From contig NZ_CP085170.1 of assembly GCF_022788715.1 (NCBI RefSeq), forward strand, positions 204,357 through 268,356: a stretch of 64,000 bases of DNA. The letters run 5' to 3'. The notes under the pieces are model-generated. The model was not told the origin of the DNA. It was given only the letters and a program-made list of their open reading frames with translations, and made no database searches. Positions 26,107 to 34,180 of this stretch are shown here, in pieces. The stretch comes from Sulfitobacter sp. DSM 110093 (GTDB taxonomy: Bacteria; Pseudomonadota; Alphaproteobacteria; Rhodobacterales; Rhodobacteraceae). The position numbers and the translations under genes were made by a program. How positions within the stretch are numbered: position 1 is the stretch's first letter; the number at the start of each line of letters is the position of its first letter.

Positions 26107-27447
26107 ATGCCCGACGCTTCTGAACGCTTGTCCCTTCCCTATTTGATGCCAGCACAGGCGCAGAAACATGTAACCCACAATGAGGCGCTGCACCGGCTTG
26201 ACCTTTTGGTGCAGCTTGCGGTGGAGAGCTTTGATGCCAGTACACCGCCGGCCCTGCCGCAGGCGGGGGAGATTCATGCGCTTGGCGGCGCGCCCACCGA
26301 CGCTTGGGCGGGCCATGCTGGTGAACTGGCCGCTTGGACGGAGGGGAACTGGCAATTCATAGAACCGCAAGAGGGCTGGCAGGCGCTGGACAAATCCACA
26401 GGCACGTTGCGCCGCCGCAATGTCGGAGGTTGGTCGGATGTTGCCTTGCCCGATCTGACGGCCCTGCCCGGTGTGGGGGTCAACACAAGCTACGATAGCG
26501 CCAATCGCATGGCGGTCTCTTCTAGCGCGACATTGCTCAATCACGAGGGGGCGGGGCATCAGCTAAAGCTGAACAAAGCCAGCACAGGCGATACGGCGAG
26601 CTTGTTGTTCCAAACCGATTGGTCGGGCCGGGCCGAAATGGGCACGGCAGGAGAGGATGATTTTGCCATTAAGGTCAGCGCAGATGGCAGTTTTTGGTCC
26701 ACCGCGCTTGCCTTTGACGCAGCTACGGGCATGGCGTCGGGCATGGCGCTGACCCAAACTGTGGACGACGCGACTGTGGGCCGCTTGATCCGGGTAGGTG
26801 ATTTCGGCATTGGGGCGGATGCCGGGCCACTTGTGACCGACCTCAATGCGCACCTGCTTTCCGGCAATTATTCGGGCTATGGCGGCGGCCATATGCAGGC
26901 ACCTCTGGGCGATAATCCTTTCCCCACATTGGACGGGGTCTTTGGCCTACATTGCGGCAATAGCACCTTGGGCGGGCAGAACGCTTACCTCTGGCAAATC
27001 GCGATCGGGATCGACACGCCCGGGCTGGCCTTTCGGGTGCGGGCCAATGACGTTTGGGGGGCTTGGCAGGGTCTGTGGTCGGGGGCCAACACGACTGTCG
27101 ATGCCAATGGTTTCATCAAAGAAGCGAGTCCGATCCTGCGCCTGTTCAGTGATACCTCCGAAGAGCCCGCGGTGCCTTTGAACGCAGCTTTTGAGCGGCT
27201 GGATGTTGGGCAATATGCCCTGACAGGTGTTCCGCCTCTCGCGTCAAAAGGCTGGCAGATCGAAGTCCCGCAGGACGCTAATGGCAATCGCTTGATCTAT
27301 GTCGATTGTGACTATGACGCGAAACTGGGCGCGCTGCATGTCGAGACCAGCAAGGTGATTTGGCAAGACGGCTGGGCCGCAGGTCAGCCCTGTGACATCC
27401 CCGAAGGCCGTTGGGTTGACCTTCGGTTTGACATGCCAACGCGGTGA
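26107..27447 (+). CDS. DUF2793 protein with a C-terminal fibre/knob-like region
   Basis: 446 residues. The N-terminus (LSLPYLMPAQAQKHVTHNEALHRLDLLVQLAVES) is the DUF2793 signature. The middle is beta-rich and repetitive. Residues about 255-330 (GGGHMQAPLGDNPFPTLDGVFGL...RVRANDVWGAWQGLW) resemble the knob modules of phage and pyocin tail fibres. Such proteins belong to phage-like particles of Rhodobacterales; as I recall, related ones form head spikes of gene transfer agents. No other virion gene is near, so this looks like an isolated spike gene. GGAGAA precedes the ATG. Confidence 0.75.
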   Translation: MPDASERLSLPYLMPAQAQKHVTHNEALHRLDLLVQLAVESFDASTPPALPQAGEIHALGGAPTDAWAGHAGELAAWTEGNWQFIEPQEGWQALDKSTGTLRRRNVGGWSDVALPDLTALPGVGVNTSYDSANRMAVSSSATLLNHEGAGHQLKLNKASTGDTASLLFQTDWSGRAEMGTAGEDDFAIKVSADGSFWSTALAFDAATGMASGMALTQTVDDATVGRLIRVGDFGIGADAGPLVTDLNAHLLSGNYSGYGGGHMQAPLGDNPFPTLDGVFGLHCGNSTLGGQNAYLWQIAIGIDTPGLAFRVRANDVWGAWQGLWSGANTTVDANGFIKEASPILRLFSDTSEEPAVPLNAAFERLDVGQYALTGVPPLASKGWQIEVPQDANGNRLIYVDCDYDAKLGALHVETSKVIWQDGWAAGQPCDIPEGRWVDLRFDMPTR

Positions 27448-27457
27448 TCCCCTTGCC

Positions 27458-27485
27458 CCGGCCCGCCGTTAGCGCAACGGGCCGG
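27458..27485. terminator. Hairpin between convergent DUF2793 and dehydratase genes
   Basis: CCGGCCCG pairs with CGGGCCGG over a 12-nt loop, and CCGTT/AACGG inside can pair alternatively. It lies 10 nt after one stop and 7 nt before the other, fitting a bidirectional barrier. Confidence 0.5.
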
Positions 27486-27492
27486 AAGGTAT

Positions 27493-28455
27493 TTAGATTA
27501 TCCCGCGCAATTGCTCGACCTCATAGTTACCACCGCAAAGCAGCACGACAGAGGTTTGGCCCGCGTATTTCTGCGAGTCACCCGAGTAAGCCGCCAGTGC
27601 CAAAGCTGCTGCACCTTCAACGAGCATATTTTCTTCCCACGCCAACAGCTTCAGCGCGGCGGCGATTTGCTCTTCGTCGCAATGCACGATCTCGTCGATC
27701 ACCTCGCTGGCCATCGGCAGGGTAAGCGAGTCTGCGTCGACCCCGCCCGCCACGCCGTCAGCCAACGTATCAAGATGCTCGGTCTCGACAATCTTGCCCG
27801 CTTTGATCGAGGCGGCCAAGGCGCAACTGTGTGTGGCGCTGACGCCGATGACGCGGGTCTGAGGTGAGAATTCCTTGATCACCGATCCCATGCCCGAGAT
27901 CAGACCACCGCCGCCCATTGAAATGAAGACGTTGTCTACCCCTTCAATCTGATCGAGCAGTTCCAGCGCGGCGGTGCCTTGGCCTGCGATCACCTCGGCG
28001 TCGTTATAGGGCGAGATATAGGTATATCCCTCGGCCTCGGCCAACTGCTGTGCGTGCAGTTCCGACAACGAAGCATCGGCGCCATGGATCACAACCTTGG
28101 TGCCGAAACCTTCGATGGTTCTGCGCTTCTTGGCGACGACGGTTTCAGGCAGCACGACGATCAACTCATGCCCCGTGGTCTGGGCGGCAAGCGAACAGGC
28201 GATGCCGTGGTTGCCAGAGGATGCGGTAATGACCGGACGGTCAAGCGGCACAGTCGTCAGCTTGGCATTGGCACCGCGCAGTTTGAACGATCCGGTGTGC
28301 TGGAAATTCTCGGTCTTGTAGAACAGCCGCGTGTCCCCTTCCATCGGCAGGCGCGAAGCAATCACAGGCGTGCGGTAGATCGCGCCAGCGATCTTACGGT
28401 GAACCGCGCAAGACCGGGCGGCGGATTGAGCAACGAGTTCAGAGACAGGGGACAT
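27493..28455 (-). CDS. PLP-dependent threonine/serine dehydratase-like enzyme (EutB or 3-hydroxyaspartate dehydratase type)
   Basis: 320 residues from ATG 28455, preceded by GGAAA; ATG 28467 is possible. Fold type II PLP enzyme with the Schiff-base Lys in GSFKLRGAN, the Asn loop SSGNHG and the phosphate loop SMGGGGLISGMG. It follows the ornithine-cyclodeaminase-like gene by about 16 nt. That pair is named eutB-eutC in ectoine users. The same two families also serve as 3-hydroxyaspartate dehydratase and iminosuccinate reductase. Neither eutA nor the other ectoine genes are present, so I leave the symbol blank. Confidence 0.85.
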   Translation of the reverse strand: MSPVSELVAQSAARSCAVHRKIAGAIYRTPVIASRLPMEGDTRLFYKTENFQHTGSFKLRGANAKLTTVPLDRPVITASSGNHGIACSLAAQTTGHELIVVLPETVVAKKRRTIEGFGTKVVIHGADASLSELHAQQLAEAEGYTYISPYNDAEVIAGQGTAALELLDQIEGVDNVFISMGGGGLISGMGSVIKEFSPQTRVIGVSATHSCALAASIKAGKIVETEHLDTLADGVAGGVDADSLTLPMASEVIDEIVHCDEEQIAAALKLLAWEENMLVEGAAALALAAYSGDSQKYAGQTSVVLLCGGNYEVEQLRGII

Positions 28456-28471
28456 GGCAGTTTCCATCGTT

Positions 28472-29431
28472 TTAGGTGAGGTCAGGATGTGCGGATTGAA
28501 GCACCGCGAGCGAAATGGCAGCATCTTGAACTGCGAGGCCGGTAAGATCGGCAATGGTGATCTGCGCCTCATCGGCCCTGCCGGGATGCGCGCCCGCAAG
28601 GACAGCGCCAAGAGCCACCACATCGCCTGAAATTCCGCCCGCCGTTTCGGCTGTGGCGAATTCACCGTGATGCAGCGACTGCGCGGCAAGATCACAAACC
28701 AGCAGATCAGCGGCCGTCACCAGATCAGTCGCCAATTCCTGCTTGCCGGGGCTGTCTGCCCCAACAGCAGTGATATGCGTACCCGGCGCGATCCAATTGC
28801 GCGCGATCAGCGGGGCTTTGGCTGGTGTGGTGGTGATAATGACCTGCGCCGCGCGGGCTGCGGCTTCCAGATCGGCGGCAGCAGTCGCGATTAGCCCGTC
28901 GGCTTGAAGTTCATCACAGGCCGTCTGCACCTTGTCCGCGTCGCGGCCCCAGATGGCAAAGGTCAATTTCCGTTCTGGCAATAGCGCCTGTAAACAGCGC
29001 GCCTGAAAGCGACATTGCAGCCCGGTGCCGACAATCAGCACACGGTCAAACCCGTCTACGCCAAGCGCACGGCTGGCCAGCGCGCCACCCAACCCGGTGC
29101 GCATATCGGTCAGCCATCCTCCATCGCGCAATATCGCAAGCGGCGCACCGGTGGTGGCCGAGAACATCAGGTTCAGCCCGTTGGAACTGGGCAGTCCTTT
29201 TGACGGATTGTCATAAAATCCGGTGGCGACCTTGATGACGAAGCCCCCGGTGCCCAGCACATGGCCCGTTTTTACATGGCAATCGCCATTGGCATCATCA
29301 AAGCCCAGATAGGTCACCGGTGGGGCCTGAACGCGGCCTTCAGCAGAGGCAATATAAGCCGCTTCTATCGCCTGCGCCGCCGTGGACAGATCAAAATGTT
29401 CTCGAATTTGGCTTTTGTTCAGGTCGATCAC
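28472..29431 (-). CDS. Ornithine cyclodeaminase/mu-crystallin-family protein (EutC-like)
   Basis: 319 residues. NAD-binding loop VLIVGTGLQC (131-140), substrate Lys67 in VIKVATGFYDN and Arg111 in TDMRTG are those of the family, which includes ketimine and iminosuccinate reductases as well as EutC. It is the first gene of a leftward pair with the dehydratase, reading away from the YheO-like regulator 99 nt distant. The reaction is probably reduction of an imino or oxo intermediate made by its partner. Confidence 0.85.
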   Translation of the reverse strand: MIDLNKSQIREHFDLSTAAQAIEAAYIASAEGRVQAPPVTYLGFDDANGDCHVKTGHVLGTGGFVIKVATGFYDNPSKGLPSSNGLNLMFSATTGAPLAILRDGGWLTDMRTGLGGALASRALGVDGFDRVLIVGTGLQCRFQARCLQALLPERKLTFAIWGRDADKVQTACDELQADGLIATAAADLEAAARAAQVIITTTPAKAPLIARNWIAPGTHITAVGADSPGKQELATDLVTAADLLVCDLAAQSLHHGEFATAETAGGISGDVVALGAVLAGAHPGRADEAQITIADLTGLAVQDAAISLAVLQSAHPDLT

Positions 29432-29530
29432 GCACGGCTCCCTTGGGTCACTCCCATTATCGGTTGACCCGGTTTCTGGATCGAATTATCTAATTTCAAA
29501 TTTACTGTCAATCAACGGAATGCCCCGCAG

Positions 29531-30151
29531 ATGCCTGACCCGACCTTTGACAATGCATGCGCCACCGCAGAGGCCATTGTCTTTCTTTTTGGCATACGCG
29601 TCGAAGTGGTGGTTCATGATCTGACTGCCGAGCGTATCGCCCATATTGCCAACCCCCTGTCACAGCGCAGCATTGGCGATCCGTCGAACATGCATGAGAT
29701 CGAGCTTGGCGAAGCCCCGGTGATCGGCCCCTATGAAAAAGTAAATTGGGACGGCTCAACCCTCCGTTCGATCAGTATCCTGCAACGCCGCGCGGATGGC
29801 GCGGCGGCCTATGTGATTTGCATTAATCACGATCAGGCCGACCTGCTGGCACTGCGCCGAGTGGCAGAGGCGCTTGGCCCCGCACCTTTGGAGAACGTTG
29901 AGCCACAGGCGCTGCTGCGCAATGATTGGCACGACAGGCTCAACAGCTATGCCAGCGCTTGGTGCCGTGACCGAGGACTGAGGATTGATGCACTCGGGCG
30001 CGATGACCGCCGCGTGTTGATTGGTGAGCTGTCCGCCTCTGGTGCGTTGGCCGAACGCCATGCGGCCGCCTATGTAGCACGCATGGTCGGGGTCAGCCGC
30101 GCTACGATCTATAACGACCTAAAGGCCCGCAGTGAGGGGGAAGCAGAATGA
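29531..30151 (+). CDS. YheO/DauR-like transcriptional regulator (PAS-like domain plus HTH)
   Basis: 206 residues. The N-terminal YheO-type PAS domain covers about 15-115 (AEAIVFLFGIRVEVVVHDL, ANPLSQRSIGDPSNM). The C-terminal HTH_22 helix pair is at about 170-200 (ARMVGVSRATIYNDLKA). DauR of Pseudomonas, which also controls an ornithine-cyclodeaminase-like gene, has this layout. It probably senses an amino acid and controls the divergent dehydratase pair and the downstream ArgE-like gene, with which it overlaps by 4 nt. Confidence 0.85.
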   Translation: MPDPTFDNACATAEAIVFLFGIRVEVVVHDLTAERIAHIANPLSQRSIGDPSNMHEIELGEAPVIGPYEKVNWDGSTLRSISILQRRADGAAAYVICINHDQADLLALRRVAEALGPAPLENVEPQALLRNDWHDRLNSYASAWCRDRGLRIDALGRDDRRVLIGELSASGALAERHAAAYVARMVGVSRATIYNDLKARSEGEAE

Positions 30152-31299
30152 GCGATATATCAAAGGCACTTAACCTGCTGGAAAAACTGATCGCCTTTCC
30201 CACTGCTTCGCATCGCTCTAACCGCGCGCTGGTTGCTTTCATCTCGGATTACCTGACTGAGCTGGGCGTCGAGCATCATGTATTTCCCGACGAGACGGGT
30301 GAGAAAGAAGGGTTGATCGCCCATATCGGGCCGCAGATCGAAGGCGCAGTCATTCTGTCAGGCCATACCGATGTTGTGCCGACCGACGGACAATCTTGGC
30401 AGCACGATCCTTGGACACTTACGCTGGAGGACGGGCGTTACTACGGGCGCGGCACCTGTGACATGAAAGGGTTCTTAGCGTTGGTTCTGGCTGCCGTGCC
30501 GCAAATGCTGGCGCAGCCGTTGGCCCGCCCCATCCAATTGGCGTTTTCCTATGATGAGGAACCCGGCTGCCTTGGCACCCTGCCCTTGATAGACGCGCTG
30601 GCACAGCATTACCCGCGCGCCGAAAGCGTGATCGTTGGCGAGCCGACGCAGATGAAAGTGGTGACCGGCCATAAGGGTGGGATCGGGATTAAGACCACCC
30701 TGCGCGGGCTGGCGGCGCATAGCTCGAACCCCGGGCGCGGGGTTTCGGCCATCGCTCATGCGCTGCCGCTGATCGACTGGCATGAGCGGCAAATGGAACA
30801 AGAGGCCGAAAGCGCGGGGCCGAGTGGTTTCGACCCCTCCTTTACAACGCTTCAGGTGGGCACTCTGCACGGCGGAACGGCATTGAATACCGTGCCCGAC
30901 GCCTGCGTCTTTGAAAGCGACATCCGCTATGTGCCGCTCCAGACCGCCGACGATTGGATCGCTGCCTACCGGGCCGAGGCCGCCAAGGTCGAAGCCGCGA
31001 TGCAGGCCCGCCACCCTGAGGCCAGCGTAACGCTGAGCGATATCGACATCGCCCCGGCACTGGCCCCCGAACCCGGCAATGCGGCCGAAGAATTGGCGCG
31101 GCGGCTGACCGGCGACAACTCCGACACCCTCGTCGCCTATCAGACCGAGGCCGGGCATTTTCAGGGCGCGGGCTATGCCACTGTGGTCTGCGGACCGGGC
31201 AGCATCACACAGGCCCATCAAGCGGATGAGTATATCACCGCCGATGAGTTGCGCCGCGGGGCCGATTTTCTGTCAAAGCTGATCGACAGTCTCCGCTGA
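30148..31299 (+). CDS. argE: M20-family deacetylase, acetylornithine deacetylase (ArgE)-like
   Basis: 383 residues. The di-zinc M20 ligands are visible: His73 (SGHTDVVP), Asp105 (CDMKG), Glu137-Glu138 (YDEEPG) and the late His in ITQAHQADEY. Length and the GRGTCDMKGF motif fit ArgE. GAGGGGGA precedes the ATG. Position beside amino-acid catabolic genes means the substrate may be another N-acyl amino acid. The last 27 nt overlap the convergent aminotransferase gene. Confidence 0.85.
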   Translation: MSDISKALNLLEKLIAFPTASHRSNRALVAFISDYLTELGVEHHVFPDETGEKEGLIAHIGPQIEGAVILSGHTDVVPTDGQSWQHDPWTLTLEDGRYYGRGTCDMKGFLALVLAAVPQMLAQPLARPIQLAFSYDEEPGCLGTLPLIDALAQHYPRAESVIVGEPTQMKVVTGHKGGIGIKTTLRGLAAHSSNPGRGVSAIAHALPLIDWHERQMEQEAESAGPSGFDPSFTTLQVGTLHGGTALNTVPDACVFESDIRYVPLQTADDWIAAYRAEAAKVEAAMQARHPEASVTLSDIDIAPALAPEPGNAAEELARRLTGDNSDTLVAYQTEAGHFQGAGYATVVCGPGSITQAHQADEYITADELRRGADFLSKLIDSLR

Positions 31300-32424
31300 G
31301 TTGACGCCTTGCCGCTCAAGGAAGGCCGAGACGCGTTCCAATCCGGCGCGCAGATCCGCCGTGGGATTGGCATAGCCGATGCGCAACCAGCCCTCCATGT
31401 CCATCGCGCTGCCGGGGGTGAAAAGCACGCCTTCCGCCTCAAGCAATTGCGTGCAGAAATCCCGCGAGGGCAGCGGCAGGTCATATTTCAACAATGCCGT
31501 CGTGCCGGACTTAGGCTTGACCCAAGAAATCAACGCCTCACCCTCAACCCAGTCAGACAGGATCGCAAGGTTCTCACGGGTGATGCGATGGGCGCGTTCA
31601 AGGATTTTCCCACGGTTCTCCAGCGCGAGGGCCGAGAAATACTCATCAATTTGACCGACAGAAATGGTATTATAGTCACGGTGGATCATAATCCGTTCTA
31701 GCAAATCGCGCGGACCTGCGACCCAACCGACGCGCAGCCCGGCAAGTGAATAGGCCTTGGACATGCCCGCCGTGCTGATGCCCTTGTCGTAGAGATCGCA
31801 GATCGACGCGGTATAGCCGTCGCCCGCCTGATCGGTCCCGCGGTAGACCTCATCGCAGAGCACCCAAGCATCGCTGCCGCGCGCAATCTCCGCGATTTGG
31901 GTCAGCATCTCGCGGTCCATCAAAGCGCCGGTGGGGTTGTTGGGGTTATTTGTTGCGATCATCCGCGTATCGGGGCGCATCATGGCGCGCAATGCGTTGA
32001 GATCGGGCAGAAAGCCGTTCTCTTCGCGCAGGTGCAGCAACTCAACCTCGGCGCCGATGCTTTCTGGGATGGAGTAATGCTGCTGATAGGTTGGCACGAT
32101 GGCGATGACGTGATCACCACGGCTAACAAATGTTTGATGCACCAATGAGTTCGCGCCAATGGTGCCATGGGTCGTTAGCACATTGTCGCGGGCCTGCGCC
32201 TCGTAAAGCCCCGCCACCGCGTCGCGCAGCCGGTCGGAACCCTCAATCGCGCCGTATCCCATCCGCATCTCGCGCAGTTCGCCTAAGACGCTGTTGTCGA
32301 CGCCCGCCATGTCGATCAACTCGCCTAGAGTGATCGAATCCACGCAGGTTTCGGCAAGGTTATAGCGGCAGTGGTTCTCGAATTCGTTCATCCACATTTC
32401 AACGCCGAAGGTTTTGATATCCAT
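31273..32424 (-). CDS. Class I/II aminotransferase
   Basis: 383 residues. Fold type I PLP enzyme: NNPNNPTG loop at 159-166, Asp191 and Tyr194 (CDEVYRG), Schiff-base Lys223 (GMSKAYSLAGLRVGW) and the C-terminal carboxylate-binding Arg in WLRIGYAN. The substrate is unknown. AGAGGA lies before the ATG. It follows the serine hydrolase by 19 nt in a leftward unit. Confidence 0.9.
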   Translation of the reverse strand: MDIKTFGVEMWMNEFENHCRYNLAETCVDSITLGELIDMAGVDNSVLGELREMRMGYGAIEGSDRLRDAVAGLYEAQARDNVLTTHGTIGANSLVHQTFVSRGDHVIAIVPTYQQHYSIPESIGAEVELLHLREENGFLPDLNALRAMMRPDTRMIATNNPNNPTGALMDREMLTQIAEIARGSDAWVLCDEVYRGTDQAGDGYTASICDLYDKGISTAGMSKAYSLAGLRVGWVAGPRDLLERIMIHRDYNTISVGQIDEYFSALALENRGKILERAHRITRENLAILSDWVEGEALISWVKPKSGTTALLKYDLPLPSRDFCTQLLEAEGVLFTPGSAMDMEGWLRIGYANPTADLRAGLERVSAFLERQGVNSAETVDQL

Positions 32425-32443
32425 CGTGTAGTCCTCTCGATTA

Positions 32444-33526
32444 TCAGCTGCGGGCCGAGCCGGTTAATGCCGCCATCAGCAGTTCCAGAAACTTGGGCGC
32501 CTGCGGTGGGGCGAGCCAACGCATGACTGCCACGATCTCTTGCTCCGGTGCGATCCAGATCGTATGACCGCCCGCACCCTGTGCGCTAAAGGCGGTCTCG
32601 GGCAGTGCTGGGTTGGCGTCCTGCCCCCGGTTCAGCCACCACAGGAAACCGTATTTGTCGAGGGTCGGCGTGGGCGTCAGCGACTGCCGCATCCAGTCAT
32701 CGGGTAGGATCTGCGCGCCTTCCCATTGGCCGTTTTGACAGATGAACTGACCAAATTTCGCGTGATCATCCGCCCCGATGAAAAGCCCGCCGCCCCAGTG
32801 CCCGCCACCGGTGACCGACTGAACACGTGTGCCGTCGATCTCGACCCAAGAGGTCGAGTATCCCTCCCACCGCCAATCGGCGGACGCGCCAATCGGGTCC
32901 ATGACCCGTTCGCGCAGCACCTCAGGCAAGGGTCTGGCAAACCGGCACAGCAGTGCATAGGCAAGCGCGTTCACCCGCACATCGTTGTATTCATAGTAGC
33001 TCCCCGGCGCACCGATATCGCGCAGCTGCCCCTTACGGCTGTTGTCAGCGTCGACCCCAATCTGGCGATAGTGATCGACCTGATCATCCTTGCCAAAAAC
33101 CTCACCGCGCCATTCGCTGTTCATCTGCAGCATGTACCGCCATGTGATGCGCCCGTTATGGTCGCCTGCGAAATGCGGGCCGGAAACGCTCTCCCCCACC
33201 GGCGCGTCGAGGTCGGTGATCAACCCATCCTTCACCGCCAATCCGGCCAGCACCGAAAGATAGCTTTTGGCGATTGAGAACGTCATGTCGGTGCGCGTGG
33301 TATCGCCCCAGTCGGCCACTCGTTCGCCGCGGTGCAAGATCACCCCCGCAGGCCCGCCGCGCGGCGCGACGGGGCCGACGATCTCTGTCCATGGGCCGCT
33401 CTCATTCCACTCTCGGTTCCCAACATAGGCGCCATCGGGGTAGTACATCTCACGCGGCCACGCGGTCTCATGGGCCAAGGCGTGATCGACGGCGGCTTGC
33501 AAAGCGGGGGTGGCGGCGAATGTCAT
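32444..33526 (-). CDS. Serine hydrolase, beta-lactamase (class C/esterase) family
   Basis: 360 residues. SxxK nucleophile motif at Ser84-Lys87 (TFSIAKSYLS), a Tyr-x-Asn type motif near 178-181 (YYEYND) and a late His-x-Gly-type region (GAGGHTIWI). No signal peptide is evident, so it is probably a cytoplasmic esterase, amidase or peptidase. AAGGAGA precedes the ATG. It lies between the mdeR regulator and the aminotransferase on the same strand. Confidence 0.88.
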   Translation of the reverse strand: MTFAATPALQAAVDHALAHETAWPREMYYPDGAYVGNREWNESGPWTEIVGPVAPRGGPAGVILHRGERVADWGDTTRTDMTFSIAKSYLSVLAGLAVKDGLITDLDAPVGESVSGPHFAGDHNGRITWRYMLQMNSEWRGEVFGKDDQVDHYRQIGVDADNSRKGQLRDIGAPGSYYEYNDVRVNALAYALLCRFARPLPEVLRERVMDPIGASADWRWEGYSTSWVEIDGTRVQSVTGGGHWGGGLFIGADDHAKFGQFICQNGQWEGAQILPDDWMRQSLTPTPTLDKYGFLWWLNRGQDANPALPETAFSAQGAGGHTIWIAPEQEIVAVMRWLAPPQAPKFLELLMAALTGSARS

Positions 33527-33605
33527 TCTGCTCTCCTTGGGTTTGGGCGAACTCTTCCCAAGAGGGCGGCAATTGTAAACCGTAAAATCTATTTCATGCA
33601 GGGGT

Positions 33606-34085
33606 TTACCCGGTGATGTCAGGGTAAACTTGGCTCCGCTTTACCACGCCATAGACAAAGCTGGTGTCGATCGACCCAATCCCGCCGATGGGATGCAGCC
33701 GCGTGCGCACGAAGCGTTCGTAATCCACCAGATCGCCCACCACGACGCGCAGCAGGTAATCCGATAGCCCGCTCATCACGAAACATTCCAAGACCTCCGG
33801 GATCGCTTTGATCTGGCTCTCGAAGCGCTGCACTGTTTCTTCGTCATGGCCATCCAGCGTGACGCGCACCATCACTGTGACCGGTAGGCCGTAAGCCTTG
33901 GCGTCGACCTCCACACTATAGCCCCGGATCGCACCGTTCTTTTCCAACGCCCGTAGGCGGCGCAAACAGGGCGATGGCGAAAGGTTTACCTCCTGCGCGA
34001 GGTCAAGGTTGGTCATCCGACCATTGCGTTGAAGCGCGCGGATGATTTTGCGGTCGGTTGCGTCCAATTGCGGTATCTGGGGCAT
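33606..34085 (-). CDS. mdeR: Lrp/AsnC-family regulator, MdeR-like
   Basis: 159 residues from ATG 34085. The N-terminal HTH (LDATDRKIIRALQRNGRMTNLDLAQEVNLSPSPCLRRLRALEKNGAI) is followed by a RAM ligand domain (VMVRVTLDGHDEE, VLECFVMSGLSDYLLRVVVGDL). It is transcribed away from the methionine gamma-lyase gene, as mdeR is in Pseudomonas putida, and is the likely methionine-responsive activator. A palindrome overlaps its own start codon. Confidence 0.85.
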   Translation of the reverse strand: MPQIPQLDATDRKIIRALQRNGRMTNLDLAQEVNLSPSPCLRRLRALEKNGAIRGYSVEVDAKAYGLPVTVMVRVTLDGHDEETVQRFESQIKAIPEVLECFVMSGLSDYLLRVVVGDLVDYERFVRTRLHPIGGIGSIDTSFVYGVVKRSQVYPDITG

Positions 34086-34093
34086 AATATGCC
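34081..34093. promoter_or_regulatory. Palindrome GGCAT-AAT-ATGCC over the mdeR start codon
   Basis: Perfect 5-nt arms with a 3-nt AAT centre, a plausible Lrp-type half-symmetric site. Since it covers the mdeR initiation codon, bound protein could block mdeR expression. Confidence 0.45.
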
Positions 34094-34103
34094 AATTCTC
34101 CTG

Positions 34104-34176
34104 CTTTGAGGGGATATAATAGCAACCTAATGCCAAAGCGCCCATTCGATAATGCCCCTAACAACTTTGAGGGGCA
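34104..34176 (+). promoter_or_regulatory. mdeA promoter region with repeats
   Basis: A perfect TATAAT lies at 34115-34120 on the + strand, without a convincing -35. The 10-mer CTTTGAGGGG occurs twice (34104-34113 and 34165-34174). The second copy forms the mdeA ribosome site and pairs with TGCCCCT (34153-34159) as a hairpin, TGCCCCT/AGGGGCA, which could mask the GAGGGG site. Confidence 0.5.
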
Positions 34177-34180
34177 CTCC

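Noticed and set aside
25886-26146. 86-codon rightward ORF between ugd and the DUF2793 gene
   Set aside because: It runs through the hairpin and into the DUF2793 coding sequence in another frame, with no ribosome site or conserved look.
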